Below are positions 16,810 through 23,648 of a stretch of 23,688 nucleotides of DNA, in pieces. The stretch covers positions 1-23,688 of the forward strand of contig JAQVJB010000019.1 in NCBI GenBank assembly GCA_028695395.1. The letters run 5' to 3'. The position numbers and the translations under genes were made by a program. The notes under the pieces were generated by a model. The model did not search any database. It was not told the origin of the DNA and saw nothing but the letters and a program-made list of their open reading frames with translations. This DNA comes from Actinomycetota bacterium (GTDB taxonomy: Bacteria; Actinomycetota; Humimicrobiia; Humimicrobiales; Humimicrobiaceae). How positions within the stretch are numbered: position 1 is the stretch's first letter; each line of letters begins with the position of its first letter.

Positions 16810-17392
16810 TAAAGATATTGAACTGAATAAAAAAAAATTAAGGAAAAAGATAATTGATTTAAGGGATTCTATACCGGAAAACCGAAGAAGCGTTTATAGT
16901 GAGATAATAGCATCAAAACTATTAAAAAACGTAAAATATAAAGAATCATCATGCATCTTGCTTTTTTACCCTTTCGGTAGCGAAGTCGATACTCGTATTA
17001 TTATTAATGATTTGCTGTCCTGCAATAAAAAAATAATATTACCTAAAGTAACTGATAAGAATATCATTGAAACTTATTTTGTAAATAACCCATTAGAAGA
17101 GCTTGAACCTGGTTATTCGGGAATAATGGAACCTACGGCACAAAAGTGCAACAAGGCATCCATAAAAGAAGCTGATTTAGCTATTATCCCTGGTGTATGC
17201 TTTGATAGAAACTTCAATCGTTTAGGGTATGGTGGAGGATTTTACGATAAGATAATTCCTAAGCTGAACAAAAATGTTCTAAAAATTTCTTTATGTTTCG
17301 AGATACAGCTTATTGAAAATGTTCCTGTATGCGCTTATGATATGAAAATTGATATGATAATTACTGAAAAAAATATTTTTATAAATAAATGA
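16799..17392 (+). CDS. 5-formyltetrahydrofolate cyclo-ligase
   Basis: It converts 5-formyl-THF to 5,10-methenyl-THF using ATP, returning stored folate to one-carbon metabolism. Family features are the basic N-terminal helix (KKKLRKKIIDLRDSIP), LLFYPFGSEVDT (54-65), KKIILPKV, DLAIIPGVCFDRNFNRLGYGGGFYDK (126-151) with the glycine-rich ATP/folate loop, and the C-terminal VPVCAYDMKIDMIITE. Length is 197 residues. Its start lies inside the end of degV (11-bp overlap) without a clear ribosome binding site, suggesting translational coupling. It overlaps the next gene by the 4-bp ATGA junction. Confidence 0.93.
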   Translation: MKISKDIELNKKKLRKKIIDLRDSIPENRRSVYSEIIASKLLKNVKYKESSCILLFYPFGSEVDTRIIINDLLSCNKKIILPKVTDKNIIETYFVNNPLEELEPGYSGIMEPTAQKCNKASIKEADLAIIPGVCFDRNFNRLGYGGGFYDKIIPKLNKNVLKISLCFEIQLIENVPVCAYDMKIDMIITEKNIFINK

Positions 17393-18135
17393 CTGGGGAA
17401 TCAAAAATTTATCCTGACATTTCAAAAATATCGATACTAATCCCTTCTTATAATGAAGAGAAGCATATAAAATCTGTAATTGAAAAATGTTCTGTTTACA
17501 ATCTTGACATTATAGTTGTTGATGACGGCTCCACTGATAATACACCCCTATTGCTCAGCCAGGCTGCATCAGAAAACGGAATTAATTTAATAGTACTGAC
17601 CCATGAAAAAAACAAAGGAAAAGGAGAAGCTTTAAAAACAGGATTTATTTTTGCATGCAAAAATAATTATTACGGTGTTATTACAATAGATGCTGACGGA
17701 CAGCATAGCATAGATGAAATAAAGGATTTCATATCGGAAGTTGAAAAAAAGAATCCTGATATTATAGTAGGAAGCAGATTTAAAGATACTAAGGGCATGC
17801 CATTTATCAGGCTTGCTGTCAATTTTCTTACTTCATGGATTATTTCTTTTATAGCTCTGAAAAAAATAGACGATGTTCAGTCAGGGTTCCGGTTTATAAA
17901 ATACAATGTAATGAAAACTGTCAAGCTTGAGACCAGTAATTTTGATACTGAACCTGAAATGTTGATAAAAGCAAGCTGGCATGGGTTTAAAATAACAAAT
18001 ATACCTATTAAAACCATATATAATCTCGGGGAATTTAAAAGCCATATTAATCCAGGCAAAGACACCTTGAAATTTTTTAAGCTTATTTTCAAATCAATAG
18101 CTTGGAGATTCAGATTTAGAAAAGCAGTACGATAA
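17389..18135 (+). CDS. Family 2 glycosyltransferase (dolichol-phosphate-mannose-synthase-like)
   Basis: This GT-A fold enzyme probably transfers a sugar from a nucleotide donor to a polyprenyl phosphate. Motifs are ISILIPSYNEE (14-24), DIIVVDDGSTDNT (40-52), and ITIDADGQHS (98-107), whose DAD is the metal-binding DxD. QSGFRFI follows later, as in DPM1/GtrB-type enzymes. The segment 140-158 (LAVNFLTSWIISFIALKKI) is hydrophobic but probably not a full membrane span. Length is 248 residues. The ATG overlaps the cyclo-ligase stop (ATGA), so it is the last gene of the operon. The sugar and acceptor cannot be told from sequence. Confidence 0.87.
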   Translation: MTGESKIYPDISKISILIPSYNEEKHIKSVIEKCSVYNLDIIVVDDGSTDNTPLLLSQAASENGINLIVLTHEKNKGKGEALKTGFIFACKNNYYGVITIDADGQHSIDEIKDFISEVEKKNPDIIVGSRFKDTKGMPFIRLAVNFLTSWIISFIALKKIDDVQSGFRFIKYNVMKTVKLETSNFDTEPEMLIKASWHGFKITNIPIKTIYNLGEFKSHINPGKDTLKFFKLIFKSIAWRFRFRKAVR

Positions 18136-18165
18136 TATTATTTTTGAAAAAAATATTATTATTAT
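18132..18165. terminator. A/T-rich hairpin between convergent genes
   Basis: ATAATATT...AATATTAT with an inner T5/A5 pairing forms an inverted repeat spanning the 26-nt gap between the convergent glycosyltransferase and HD-GYP genes. With A/T runs on both sides it could end transcription in both directions, but it has no G-C pairs. Confidence 0.4.
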
Positions 18166-19415
18166 AATTGTATTTGATTTTCTTCATTAAGCACTTCTAT
18201 CATTTTATCGCATAAAGAGCTGTCAAATTGTCTTCCTTTATTTTTCTTTATTTCAAGCAAAGCTTCAGCAGGAGTAAGGGCTTTTCTGTAAGGCCTATCT
18301 GTCGTCATTGCATCATAAGAATCAGCTATGCTTATTATTTTCGCATAATAAGGTATCTGCTTACCGTCGATTCCAAAAGGATAGCCTAGTCCGTCTTCTC
18401 TTTCATGATGATAAAGAACGGCATTCGCATTATCCTTTAAAAAAGTAATCTCTTTTACAATTTCATATCCGACTATGGGATGTTTTTTAATCTCATTCCA
18501 ATCTTCAGAAGTAAGTATGTCTGTTTTATTTAATACTGATAAGTCGACCTGTATTTTGCCAATATCATGAAGATTAGCAAGATTTTTCAGCATTTCAATA
18601 TCATACTCATTCAATCTAACCTTTCGAGCTATTTTTTCAGAGTATTCAGCAACTCTTACCGAGTGTCCAGCAGTATAAATATCTTTTGCTTCGACTATCT
18701 TCACTATATGCATAATACTGTTTAACAGTGCTTTTCTCTCATTAGTCCTCAGCATATATGTATACTGGGCTATTATTAAAGGCATCATGGTAAGCATAAG
18801 AGTAAAAGGGCCGTATAAGTTATAAAGAAAAGAAATCGCAACTGACATTACAACAAGGAATATATGGAAAGGCAGCAGCCAGGCAAAATTAAATATCCAC
18901 ACATTTATTATTTTTATTTTTTTACTTAAAGATATTACTGAAGCTGTAAGAAATGTGTTTAAAATAAAGAATACCAGTGCAGCCATAAATATAATTCCGA
19001 TATTCTTGGCAATGAAAGCATTGCTTGCATTTCTATCAAAGAGTATTTCAAAAATCCAGCTGGAGATGCTAATCGATATCAGATACTGACCGCAGTTAAA
19101 GATATGCTTGTAATAAGGTTCTTTTTTTAAAATATCCCTGATGCTGATTGACGAAATCAGCGTAACTATGATTGCAGTAGCGGGACCGAAAATAATAAGA
19201 GCAGCAAGAGAGATTCCGAAATTTACTGAAACAAAACCTGTTTTTGGGAGCGGAACTGAAAAGTTATCTGCCAGAAATATAAGTATTCCAAACAGAACCG
19301 CTCCCAGTATCGAAATATTATTGAATCGGTATATTAAATAAGATGCTAGCGATAAGCCAAAAAAGAATATAGTGAAAATATAAGTATTTAAAATGCTATT
19401 ATTTTTATTGTTCAC
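18162..19415 (-). CDS. Membrane-bound HD-GYP domain protein (probable c-di-GMP phosphodiesterase)
   Basis: The first 220 residues hold about seven or eight hydrophobic segments forming an integral-membrane sensor-like domain that I cannot assign to a named family. After a short linker comes a full HD-GYP domain: HSVRVAEYSEKIA (251-263), HDIGK with His283-Asp284, KHPIVGYEIV (311-320), HHEREDGLGYPFG (336-348) containing the GYP signature, and ADSYDAMTTDRPYRKALTPAEAL. All metal ligands look present, so c-di-GMP hydrolysis is plausible by family knowledge. The start is GTG, with AAAGGG about 6 nt upstream, and the gene has its own extended -10 promoter. It lies just downstream of the duplicated-peptide operon on the same strand. 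Confidence 0.88.
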   Translation of the reverse strand: MNNKNNSILNTYIFTIFFFGLSLASYLIYRFNNISILGAVLFGILIFLADNFSVPLPKTGFVSVNFGISLAALIIFGPATAIIVTLISSISIRDILKKEPYYKHIFNCGQYLISISISSWIFEILFDRNASNAFIAKNIGIIFMAALVFFILNTFLTASVISLSKKIKIINVWIFNFAWLLPFHIFLVVMSVAISFLYNLYGPFTLMLTMMPLIIAQYTYMLRTNERKALLNSIMHIVKIVEAKDIYTAGHSVRVAEYSEKIARKVRLNEYDIEMLKNLANLHDIGKIQVDLSVLNKTDILTSEDWNEIKKHPIVGYEIVKEITFLKDNANAVLYHHEREDGLGYPFGIDGKQIPYYAKIISIADSYDAMTTDRPYRKALTPAEALLEIKKNKGRQFDSSLCDKMIEVLNEENQIQL

Positions 19416-19441
19416 TTATACCCTTTTTTTAAATTAAAAAA

Positions 19442-19471
19442 ATTATAGCAAATATACATACAAATATACAA
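19442..19471 (-). promoter_or_regulatory. Extended -10 promoter of the HD-GYP gene
   Basis: On the minus strand TTGTAT (19466-19471) is followed after 18 nt by TGC-TATAAT (19442-19447), an extended -10 with a perfect hexamer. Transcription from about 19435 gives a leader of roughly 20 nt. It separates expression of the HD-GYP gene from the peptide operon just upstream. Confidence 0.6.
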
Positions 19472-19489
19472 ACATTAATTAATTAATTT

Positions 19490-19596
19490 TTTTTACCATC
19501 TTACTGTTGAACCGAATCCAACCATTTTTAAAACCATCTTAAAGAATTTAGCCATTGTCTTTCCCTCCTTTCTATTGAAAATATCTGCAAACTCAG
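19490..19596 (-). repeat. 107-bp direct repeat, distal copy
   Basis: This copy is identical, base for base, to 19605-19711, with a period of 115 bp and an 8-bp spacer (19597-19604). On the minus strand the unit runs from the CTGAG just before the ribosome binding site leader to the run of A's after the peptide stop. It therefore contains exactly one complete translation unit: ribosome binding site, 20-residue ORF and stop. Confidence 0.97.
19493..19555 (-). CDS. 20-residue cationic amphipathic peptide, copy 2
   Basis: The ORF encodes MAKFFKMVLKMVGFGSTVRW and ends in TAA. It is preceded by AGGAGG (19564-19569) at 8-nt spacing, an ideal ribosome binding site. The peptide has Lys3, Lys6, Lys10 and Arg19 and no acidic residue. 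Lysines spaced 3-4 apart among Phe/Met/Val/Leu make an amphipathic helix likely, followed by a Gly-Phe-Gly hinge and a Trp C-terminus. There is no cysteine and no signal peptide. It is identical to copy 1 at the DNA level. It resembles membrane-active peptides (small type I toxins, leaderless bacteriocins, phenol-soluble modulins) in character only; I recognise no family. Confidence 0.7.
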   Translation of the reverse strand: MAKFFKMVLKMVGFGSTVRW

Positions 19597-19604
19597 ATGG
19601 CAGA

Positions 19605-19711
19605 TTTTTACCATCTTACTGTTGAACCGAATCCAACCATTTTTAAAACCATCTTAAAGAATTTAGCCATTGTCTTTCCCTCCTTTCTATTGAAAATATC
19701 TGCAAACTCAG
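19605..19711 (-). repeat. 107-bp direct repeat, proximal copy
   Basis: This is a perfect duplicate of 19490-19596. Its upstream edge (minus strand) begins at the stop codon of the 52-residue membrane protein (19708-19710), so the unit starts exactly where the preceding gene ends. The lack of any substitution, including in the non-coding part, means a recent duplication or ongoing gene conversion. Confidence 0.97.
19608..19670 (-). CDS. 20-residue cationic amphipathic peptide, copy 1
   Basis: The product is the same as copy 2, with AGGAGG at 19679-19684, 8 nt before the ATG. It begins 37 nt after the stop of the membrane-protein gene. No promoter lies between them, so it is most likely translated from the operon transcript starting near 21485. 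Two identical consecutive cistrons with the best ribosome binding sites in the operon suggest high translation. Function unknown. Confidence 0.72.
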   Translation of the reverse strand: MAKFFKMVLKMVGFGSTVRW

Positions 19712-19866
19712 CTTTTCTGATACCATTGCTTAAAGTCATTTATATAGCCAAGTATTTCCTCGTTAAAGATAAGAAATATTATTAACAAAACAAGAATGGT
19801 TATCATCACTATCACTAATTTCTCCCACCACTTAAATTTTCTGTCTTCATTAAATTTTTGTATCAT
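19708..19866 (-). CDS. 52-residue single-span membrane protein
   Basis: A short ORF begins MIQKFNEDRKFKWWEK, then has a strong hydrophobic segment (about 17-34, Val/Ile/Leu-rich), and ends with a polar tail (NEEILGYINDFKQWYQKS). The basic residues before the span predict an inside N-terminus. The ATG lies 13 nt after the HTH gene stop; the ribosome binding site (AAGAAAG) is weak. Intact coding character, tight spacing and clear topology support a real gene. I recognise no family. It could anchor, secrete, or protect against the peptide encoded immediately downstream, but this is conjecture. Confidence 0.7.
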   Translation of the reverse strand: MIQKFNEDRKFKWWEKLVIVMITILVLLIIFLIFNEEILGYINDFKQWYQKS

Positions 19867-19879
19867 TTTGAATTCTTTC

Positions 19880-20287
19880 TTAAATCAGATTTTTAGTTCT
19901 TGACTCAATGAACTCCTTCAGATTTTCAGAGGTAATCCTCCACGAGCTTCTTCCCTCCCTGACCTTGAAACCTTTGAGTTTTCCATTTTTTAAAAGGCTC
20001 CACACATTATCAACAGATAATTGCAGTATCTTTGCTACCTGTTCAGCGGAATATAGAATCAATTCTGATTCTTTGGGAAGAGCTATCGTATTTTTGACGG
20101 TTTGGATATTGCCGCCTACAAAAAAATCCAGGAATTCTTCAAGATCGCTTTCTTTTATTCTTACAGCTTTATCTATCCTTATAGCTTTTAGCTTTTTTTG
20201 CATTATCAGATTTATTATTTCAGTCTCGCTGATGCCAACCATATTTGATAAATCTTTTATTGTATAAAGTTTCTCTTCAATGTTCAT
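19880..20287 (-). CDS. Double excisionase-type helix-turn-helix protein
   Basis: At 135 residues it contains two copies of a MerR/excisionase-like winged helix-turn-helix (HTH_17 type). The first (about 6-57) reads LYTIKDLSNMVGISETEI...KLKAIRIDKAVRIKESDLEEFL. The second (about 77-131) reads LYSAEQVAKILQLSVDNVWSLLKNGKLKGFKV...WRITSENLKEFI. They are joined by a linker of about 20 residues. Such modules bind DNA directly, so it may regulate this operon or bind a chromosomal site with the ATPase. The start overlaps the ATPase stop by the 4-bp ATGA junction. There is no integrase or other phage gene nearby, so an excisionase role is unlikely. Confidence 0.8.
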   Translation of the reverse strand: MNIEEKLYTIKDLSNMVGISETEIINLIMQKKLKAIRIDKAVRIKESDLEEFLDFFVGGNIQTVKNTIALPKESELILYSAEQVAKILQLSVDNVWSLLKNGKLKGFKVREGRSSWRITSENLKEFIESRTKNLI

Positions 20288-21387
20288 GCCATTAAATAAT
20301 TATTAAAAAAACAGCTTAAATATTTTCTTATATCTATTACTTCTGTCTCCAGATTATTAATTTTTAATTTTGTATGCAATTTCAGGTCCAATTGAGGAAT
20401 TTCAGAAATGACCTTGCTTCCTGAAATCTTTTCATATTCTTCTTTTTTAATTGTCACTGGAATAAATGTATTATTGAGTATGTTCAATATTTTTTTTTCA
20501 TCTGCTATTAATTTATTGATTTCATATGTTTTTCTTGCGCAAAGCGGTGTAGGAAAAGATGTCACAATAAAAAAAGTAGTAAAATCTGTAATTCCTTCAA
20601 AAAAACTGTTAACGGAAAACAGATTCAAAGGATAATCAAATATAATGAGGTTATAATAACTTCTTAATTGATAAAGAAAACTGGCAAAAATATCCGAATC
20701 AAGCTTATTTATTGATTTGGAAGTCATAGGTGAAAGATAAATATCCAATCCCTTTCCAGATTTGAAAGAAACAGAATGCCTGAGTGCGTCCTTGCCTTCT
20801 TTATAATTTAAGAAATAATAATCAAGATTTGGCATATTCCCTATTCCCAGATAAGATGATAAATCTGAGAAAGCTTCAGAAAAACTAATGTCTATAAAAG
20901 CTGTTTTAAGATTATATTCTTCATTTGCAATTACAGCGCTGTTTAAAGCAGAGGTTGTATTTCCGGCACCTCCCTTTATTGATAAAAATGATATGACTTG
21001 CTGATTAATAACTTTTAGGTTTTCAGATATCTTATACTTTTTATTATCTGCATTTCCATTATCAATCGAATTAATTGTTTCAATTATTTTTCTAATCGAT
21101 TCTATATTTGAGATATTTTCAATTTTTATCGTGTTCTTATGTTCTTTAAAGAAACATTTATCTGAAGATATAAAAATTCTGATATGTGGATTTTTTTTAA
21201 GAAAATATTCCAAATCATTAATTCTCTCATTGGAATCGAATATAATAAAATCCGGTATGTATTCTTCAAGATAATAAATTATATGTTCATTCTCTTTTAA
21301 AATTACTGTTTCTAGGTTATCTGACTTTAATAAACCGATATTATCGGTAATTCCTTTGTTATTTGTTATTAAAACTAATATTTTCAA
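20284..21387 (-). CDS. CpaE/TadZ-like MinD/ParA-superfamily protein with altered P-loop
   Basis: Residues 1-105 look like a diverged receiver-type domain (MKILVLITNNKGI... DFIIFDSNE... IRIFISSD). Residues 130-360 are a MinD/ParA-type domain: SFLSIKGGAGNTTSALNSAV (133-152), FIDISFSEAFSDLSSYLGI, LDIYLSP, and Walker B-like NLIIFDYP. This two-part layout is that of CpaE/TadZ proteins that place Tad pili. The P-loop reads K138-GGAG-N143-TT: the signature lysine is kept but the catalytic/phosphate-binding lysine is Asn. The start is TTG (21387) with no obvious ribosome binding site; no better start is available. It heads the operon from the promoter at 21492-21520. No other Tad pilus genes are in the window. 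Confidence 0.78.
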   Translation of the reverse strand: MKILVLITNNKGITDNIGLLKSDNLETVILKENEHIIYYLEEYIPDFIIFDSNERINDLEYFLKKNPHIRIFISSDKCFFKEHKNTIKIENISNIESIRKIIETINSIDNGNADNKKYKISENLKVINQQVISFLSIKGGAGNTTSALNSAVIANEEYNLKTAFIDISFSEAFSDLSSYLGIGNMPNLDYYFLNYKEGKDALRHSVSFKSGKGLDIYLSPMTSKSINKLDSDIFASFLYQLRSYYNLIIFDYPLNLFSVNSFFEGITDFTTFFIVTSFPTPLCARKTYEINKLIADEKKILNILNNTFIPVTIKKEEYEKISGSKVISEIPQLDLKLHTKLKINNLETEVIDIRKYLSCFFNNYLMA

Positions 21388-21682
21388 TTTATATAGTTTA
21401 TTTTGTGTTAGTATTTTATTTTAGCCTATTTTATCTTTATAACATATTTTAGAATATATTTAAGCATTATTTACAGTTATTTTAATATTTTATAATATAT
21501 TTGTAATTTATTTTTGTCAAATATACTTATTATAAACTAATATTATATTTAATCTGTGTTTAGAAGTTATTATTGGTTTTGATAAGTAATATCGGTTTTA
21601 TGATAGATTTAATAATTATGTTATGATTATTTTGCGGTTATTACAAGTTATTAATATATATTTCCGCTTTTATGCAGATTCT
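21388..21682. other. A/T-rich intergenic region between the DUF167 gene and the peptide operon
   Basis: About 295 nt hold the leader and promoter of the ATPase operon (21492-21520). The rest is A/T-rich sequence in which I see no gene, no G+C-rich terminator and no repeat. Confidence 0.5.
21492..21520 (-). promoter_or_regulatory. Strong promoter of the ATPase-HTH-peptide operon
   Basis: On the minus strand a perfect TTGACA (21515-21520) and TATTAT (21492-21497, five of six) are separated by exactly 17 nt. The predicted start is near 21485, giving a leader of about 100 nt before the TTG start codon. Confidence 0.7.
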
Positions 21683-21955
21683 TTACTTCCCTGATTCAAG
21701 TATTTTTAGGAAGGAGTTTTGGGTGAAACTGTTTATTTCGATAGTTTTTATATTAGAAAATTCCCCTGAGATTATTCTTATATTTTTCTTTGGTATTTGC
21801 AGTTTTAACGCTAAAAATTCAATAAGTTTCTTATTGGCTTTTCCTTTCTCTGGCTGAGAAGAAACTTTTATCTTTACCATTCCATCGAATATGCCAATTA
21901 TTTCTGTCTTTGAAGCACCAGGCCTGACTAATAATTTAATATTTTCTTTCTTCAT
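21683..21955 (-). CDS. DUF167 (YggU) family protein
   Basis: This small conserved protein of unknown function has the hallmark LLVRPGASKTEIIGI near the N-terminus and KIKVSSQPEKGKANKKLIEFLA in the middle. I prefer the ATG at 21955 (MKKENIKLLV), about 90 residues, because family members start close to the first strand and GGGG lies just upstream. The in-frame ATG at 21973 is possible. Either way it overlaps the end of the DivIVA gene, so the two are translationally coupled. A DUF167 gene next to divIVA is common in Gram-positive division clusters. Confidence 0.88.
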   Translation of the reverse strand: MKKENIKLLVRPGASKTEIIGIFDGMVKIKVSSQPEKGKANKKLIEFLALKLQIPKKNIRIISGEFSNIKTIEINSFTQNSFLKILESGK

Positions 21956-22799
21956 TGTCCCCAAAGAATTCATCTATTATATCGGGGTTTCCAATATCTG
22001 TTTTTCTTTTATCCCTATATATTTTATCCTCTTCAAATTCATCGAATATCTTCTTTTCACTTTTTGAATCTTGAAATTTATCGAAGTTTTCTTCAATATC
22101 ATTTTTATCTTCATTTTCAGAATTCTCGCTTTCAATAAAATCCCTGATTTTTTTATCTTCCTCAAATTCAATTACTTTACCCTGCTCATCAGTTTGTGGT
22201 ATATCATCTTCTTTTTTTATATAAGAATCATCATCTTTATCGATAATATCCTTATTTTCCACCTTTAATTCTTCAGTTTCTAAATCATCCTTTTCTGAAA
22301 GAGACTGAGAACCCTCATCAGTTTCTTGTATTGACGGCCTTTCCTTGAAATTTATTTCAATATCTTCAATCTTTGCAGAAAGTTCTTTTAAGGAAGATTT
22401 TATTTCTGTTAAAAAATCTTTATAAATACTTTGGGTCTGACCTAATTGCATATCGATTGTTTTTTTGCGCTCAATAAGATTATTTATTTCCATTTCTTCA
22501 GTCCCTTTTTTTTGCTCTATCATTTCCATTGCCTCTATTTCCGCTTTTTTCTTGATATCATCGGCAACCTTATGAGCAGATACAAGTACGTCTGAGACAA
22601 GTTTTGAAACATCTTCACCCTGAGCCGGATTCTCAAATCTTATTTTATCCAGGCTGTCCTGAAGCTCTTTATTTTTTTTCATAAGCCTATCAAACTCAAC
22701 AGCAAGTATGTCTAGAAACTTGTCCACCTCTTCCATGCTGTAACCCTTAAAAACTGTATGGAATTCTTTTTTTTGTATATATTCCGAATTTATATTCAT
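21936..22799 (-). CDS. divIVA: DivIVA-domain protein with long acidic C-terminal tail
   Basis: This curvature-sensing, coiled-coil cell-pole or septum organiser has the canonical N-terminal lipid-binding domain: YIQKKEFHTVFKGYSMEEVD (7-26), then KFLDILAVEFDRLMKKNKEL. A coiled coil runs from about residue 30 to 150. The rest, to residue 287, is highly acidic and low in complexity, with a loosely repeated motif (EFEEDKKIRD and EFEEDKIYRD) and a likely disordered nature. AGGAGG (22804-22809) lies 4 nt before the ATG. It follows proC by 18 nt. The order SepF, ProC, DivIVA, DUF167 supports a role in division or polar growth. The C-terminal tail is longer and more acidic than in typical Bacillus DivIVA. 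Confidence 0.9.
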   Translation of the reverse strand: MNINSEYIQKKEFHTVFKGYSMEEVDKFLDILAVEFDRLMKKNKELQDSLDKIRFENPAQGEDVSKLVSDVLVSAHKVADDIKKKAEIEAMEMIEQKKGTEEMEINNLIERKKTIDMQLGQTQSIYKDFLTEIKSSLKELSAKIEDIEINFKERPSIQETDEGSQSLSEKDDLETEELKVENKDIIDKDDDSYIKKEDDIPQTDEQGKVIEFEEDKKIRDFIESENSENEDKNDIEENFDKFQDSKSEKKIFDEFEEDKIYRDKRKTDIGNPDIIDEFFGDNEERKY

Positions 22800-22817
22800 A
22801 ATTCCTCCTAATAAGAA

Positions 22818-23648
22818 TTAAAAATTTTTATTTATTGATTCTTCCATTTCGTATGCCCGCTTTAGTGTCACATCCATTGCATCAGCAATTATCTTCTGGA
22901 GATTATTTTTTTTAAAGCTTTCAATAGCCTTTTCCGTAGTTCCTCCCTTTGATGCGACCTTATTTATCATTTCATCAAAATCATCACCGATATTATAAAT
23001 CATTTCACCACTGCCGATAATGCTTCCTGCAACTAATTCTTTTGCTATTTCCCTATCTATGCCTTTTTTTATTGCAAATTCCACCATATATTTACAGATA
23101 AGGTAAAAATAAGCAGGGCTGCTTCCGCTCAGTGCTATAACTAGATTTTGAAATTTTTCATCAATTATTACTGTCTTTCCTATGCACCCGAACATTTTTG
23201 TTACGAAATCTTTTTCAGGATTGCCAGTAGTTGAATTAAATGAAATGGCAGATACTCCTTTACTGATTAAGACCGGTGCATTCGGCATTATCCTTAATAT
23301 CTTTGCTTCTTTTGAAATCAATTCTTCAAAATATTTTATAGGAATCCCTGCCAGTATGCTCAATAGTATGTTCTTATCAGTATCAAAATATTTGGAAAGT
23401 AGCTTAGAATTATCCTTAAGATTTTGAGGTTTGAACGCAAGAAGAACAAATTTTGACGATAAGAAAACTTCTTTGATATCGCTAAGAGATTCTATCTTAA
23501 AAGATAATGATGCTCTTTGCGCTTTTCTGGCATCTTTTTCATAAAAACAAATATCCTCATTCTTTAAAAAAAAAGAATTGATAACACCGCCTGCAATCGC
23601 AGATGCCATATTGCCCATCCCGATAATTCCAAGCTTAAATTTCTTCAT
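22818..23648 (-). CDS. proC: Pyrroline-5-carboxylate reductase
   Basis: This is the last step of proline synthesis: NAD(P)H reduction of pyrroline-5-carboxylate. Visible are the Rossmann glycine motif GIIGMGNMASAIAGG (7-21), AFKPQNL (71-77), RIMPNAPVLISKG (119-131), and ALSGSSPAYFYLI (172-184) with the substrate-binding region. The C-terminal KVASKGGTTEKAIESF is the family signature. Length is 276 residues. The start overlaps the end of the probable sepF by 14 nt, and AAAAGGG 5 nt upstream is the ribosome binding site. A proC gene within the sepF-divIVA cluster is common in Gram-positive bacteria. Confidence 0.95.
   Translation of the reverse strand: MKKFKLGIIGMGNMASAIAGGVINSFFLKNEDICFYEKDARKAQRASLSFKIESLSDIKEVFLSSKFVLLAFKPQNLKDNSKLLSKYFDTDKNILLSILAGIPIKYFEELISKEAKILRIMPNAPVLISKGVSAISFNSTTGNPEKDFVTKMFGCIGKTVIIDEKFQNLVIALSGSSPAYFYLICKYMVEFAIKKGIDREIAKELVAGSIIGSGEMIYNIGDDFDEMINKVASKGGTTEKAIESFKKNNLQKIIADAMDVTLKRAYEMEESINKNF

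Noticed and set aside
19490..19711. CRISPR array or IS-derived repeat
   Set aside because: There are only two units, they are 107 bp long with an 8-bp spacer, and each contains an intact translation unit. There are no terminal inverted repeats or cas genes.
19880..20287. Phage excisionase or integrative element
   Set aside because: The helix-turn-helix type is excisionase-like, but there is no integrase, attachment-site repeat or other phage gene in the window, and the tandem double domain fits a chromosomal regulator.
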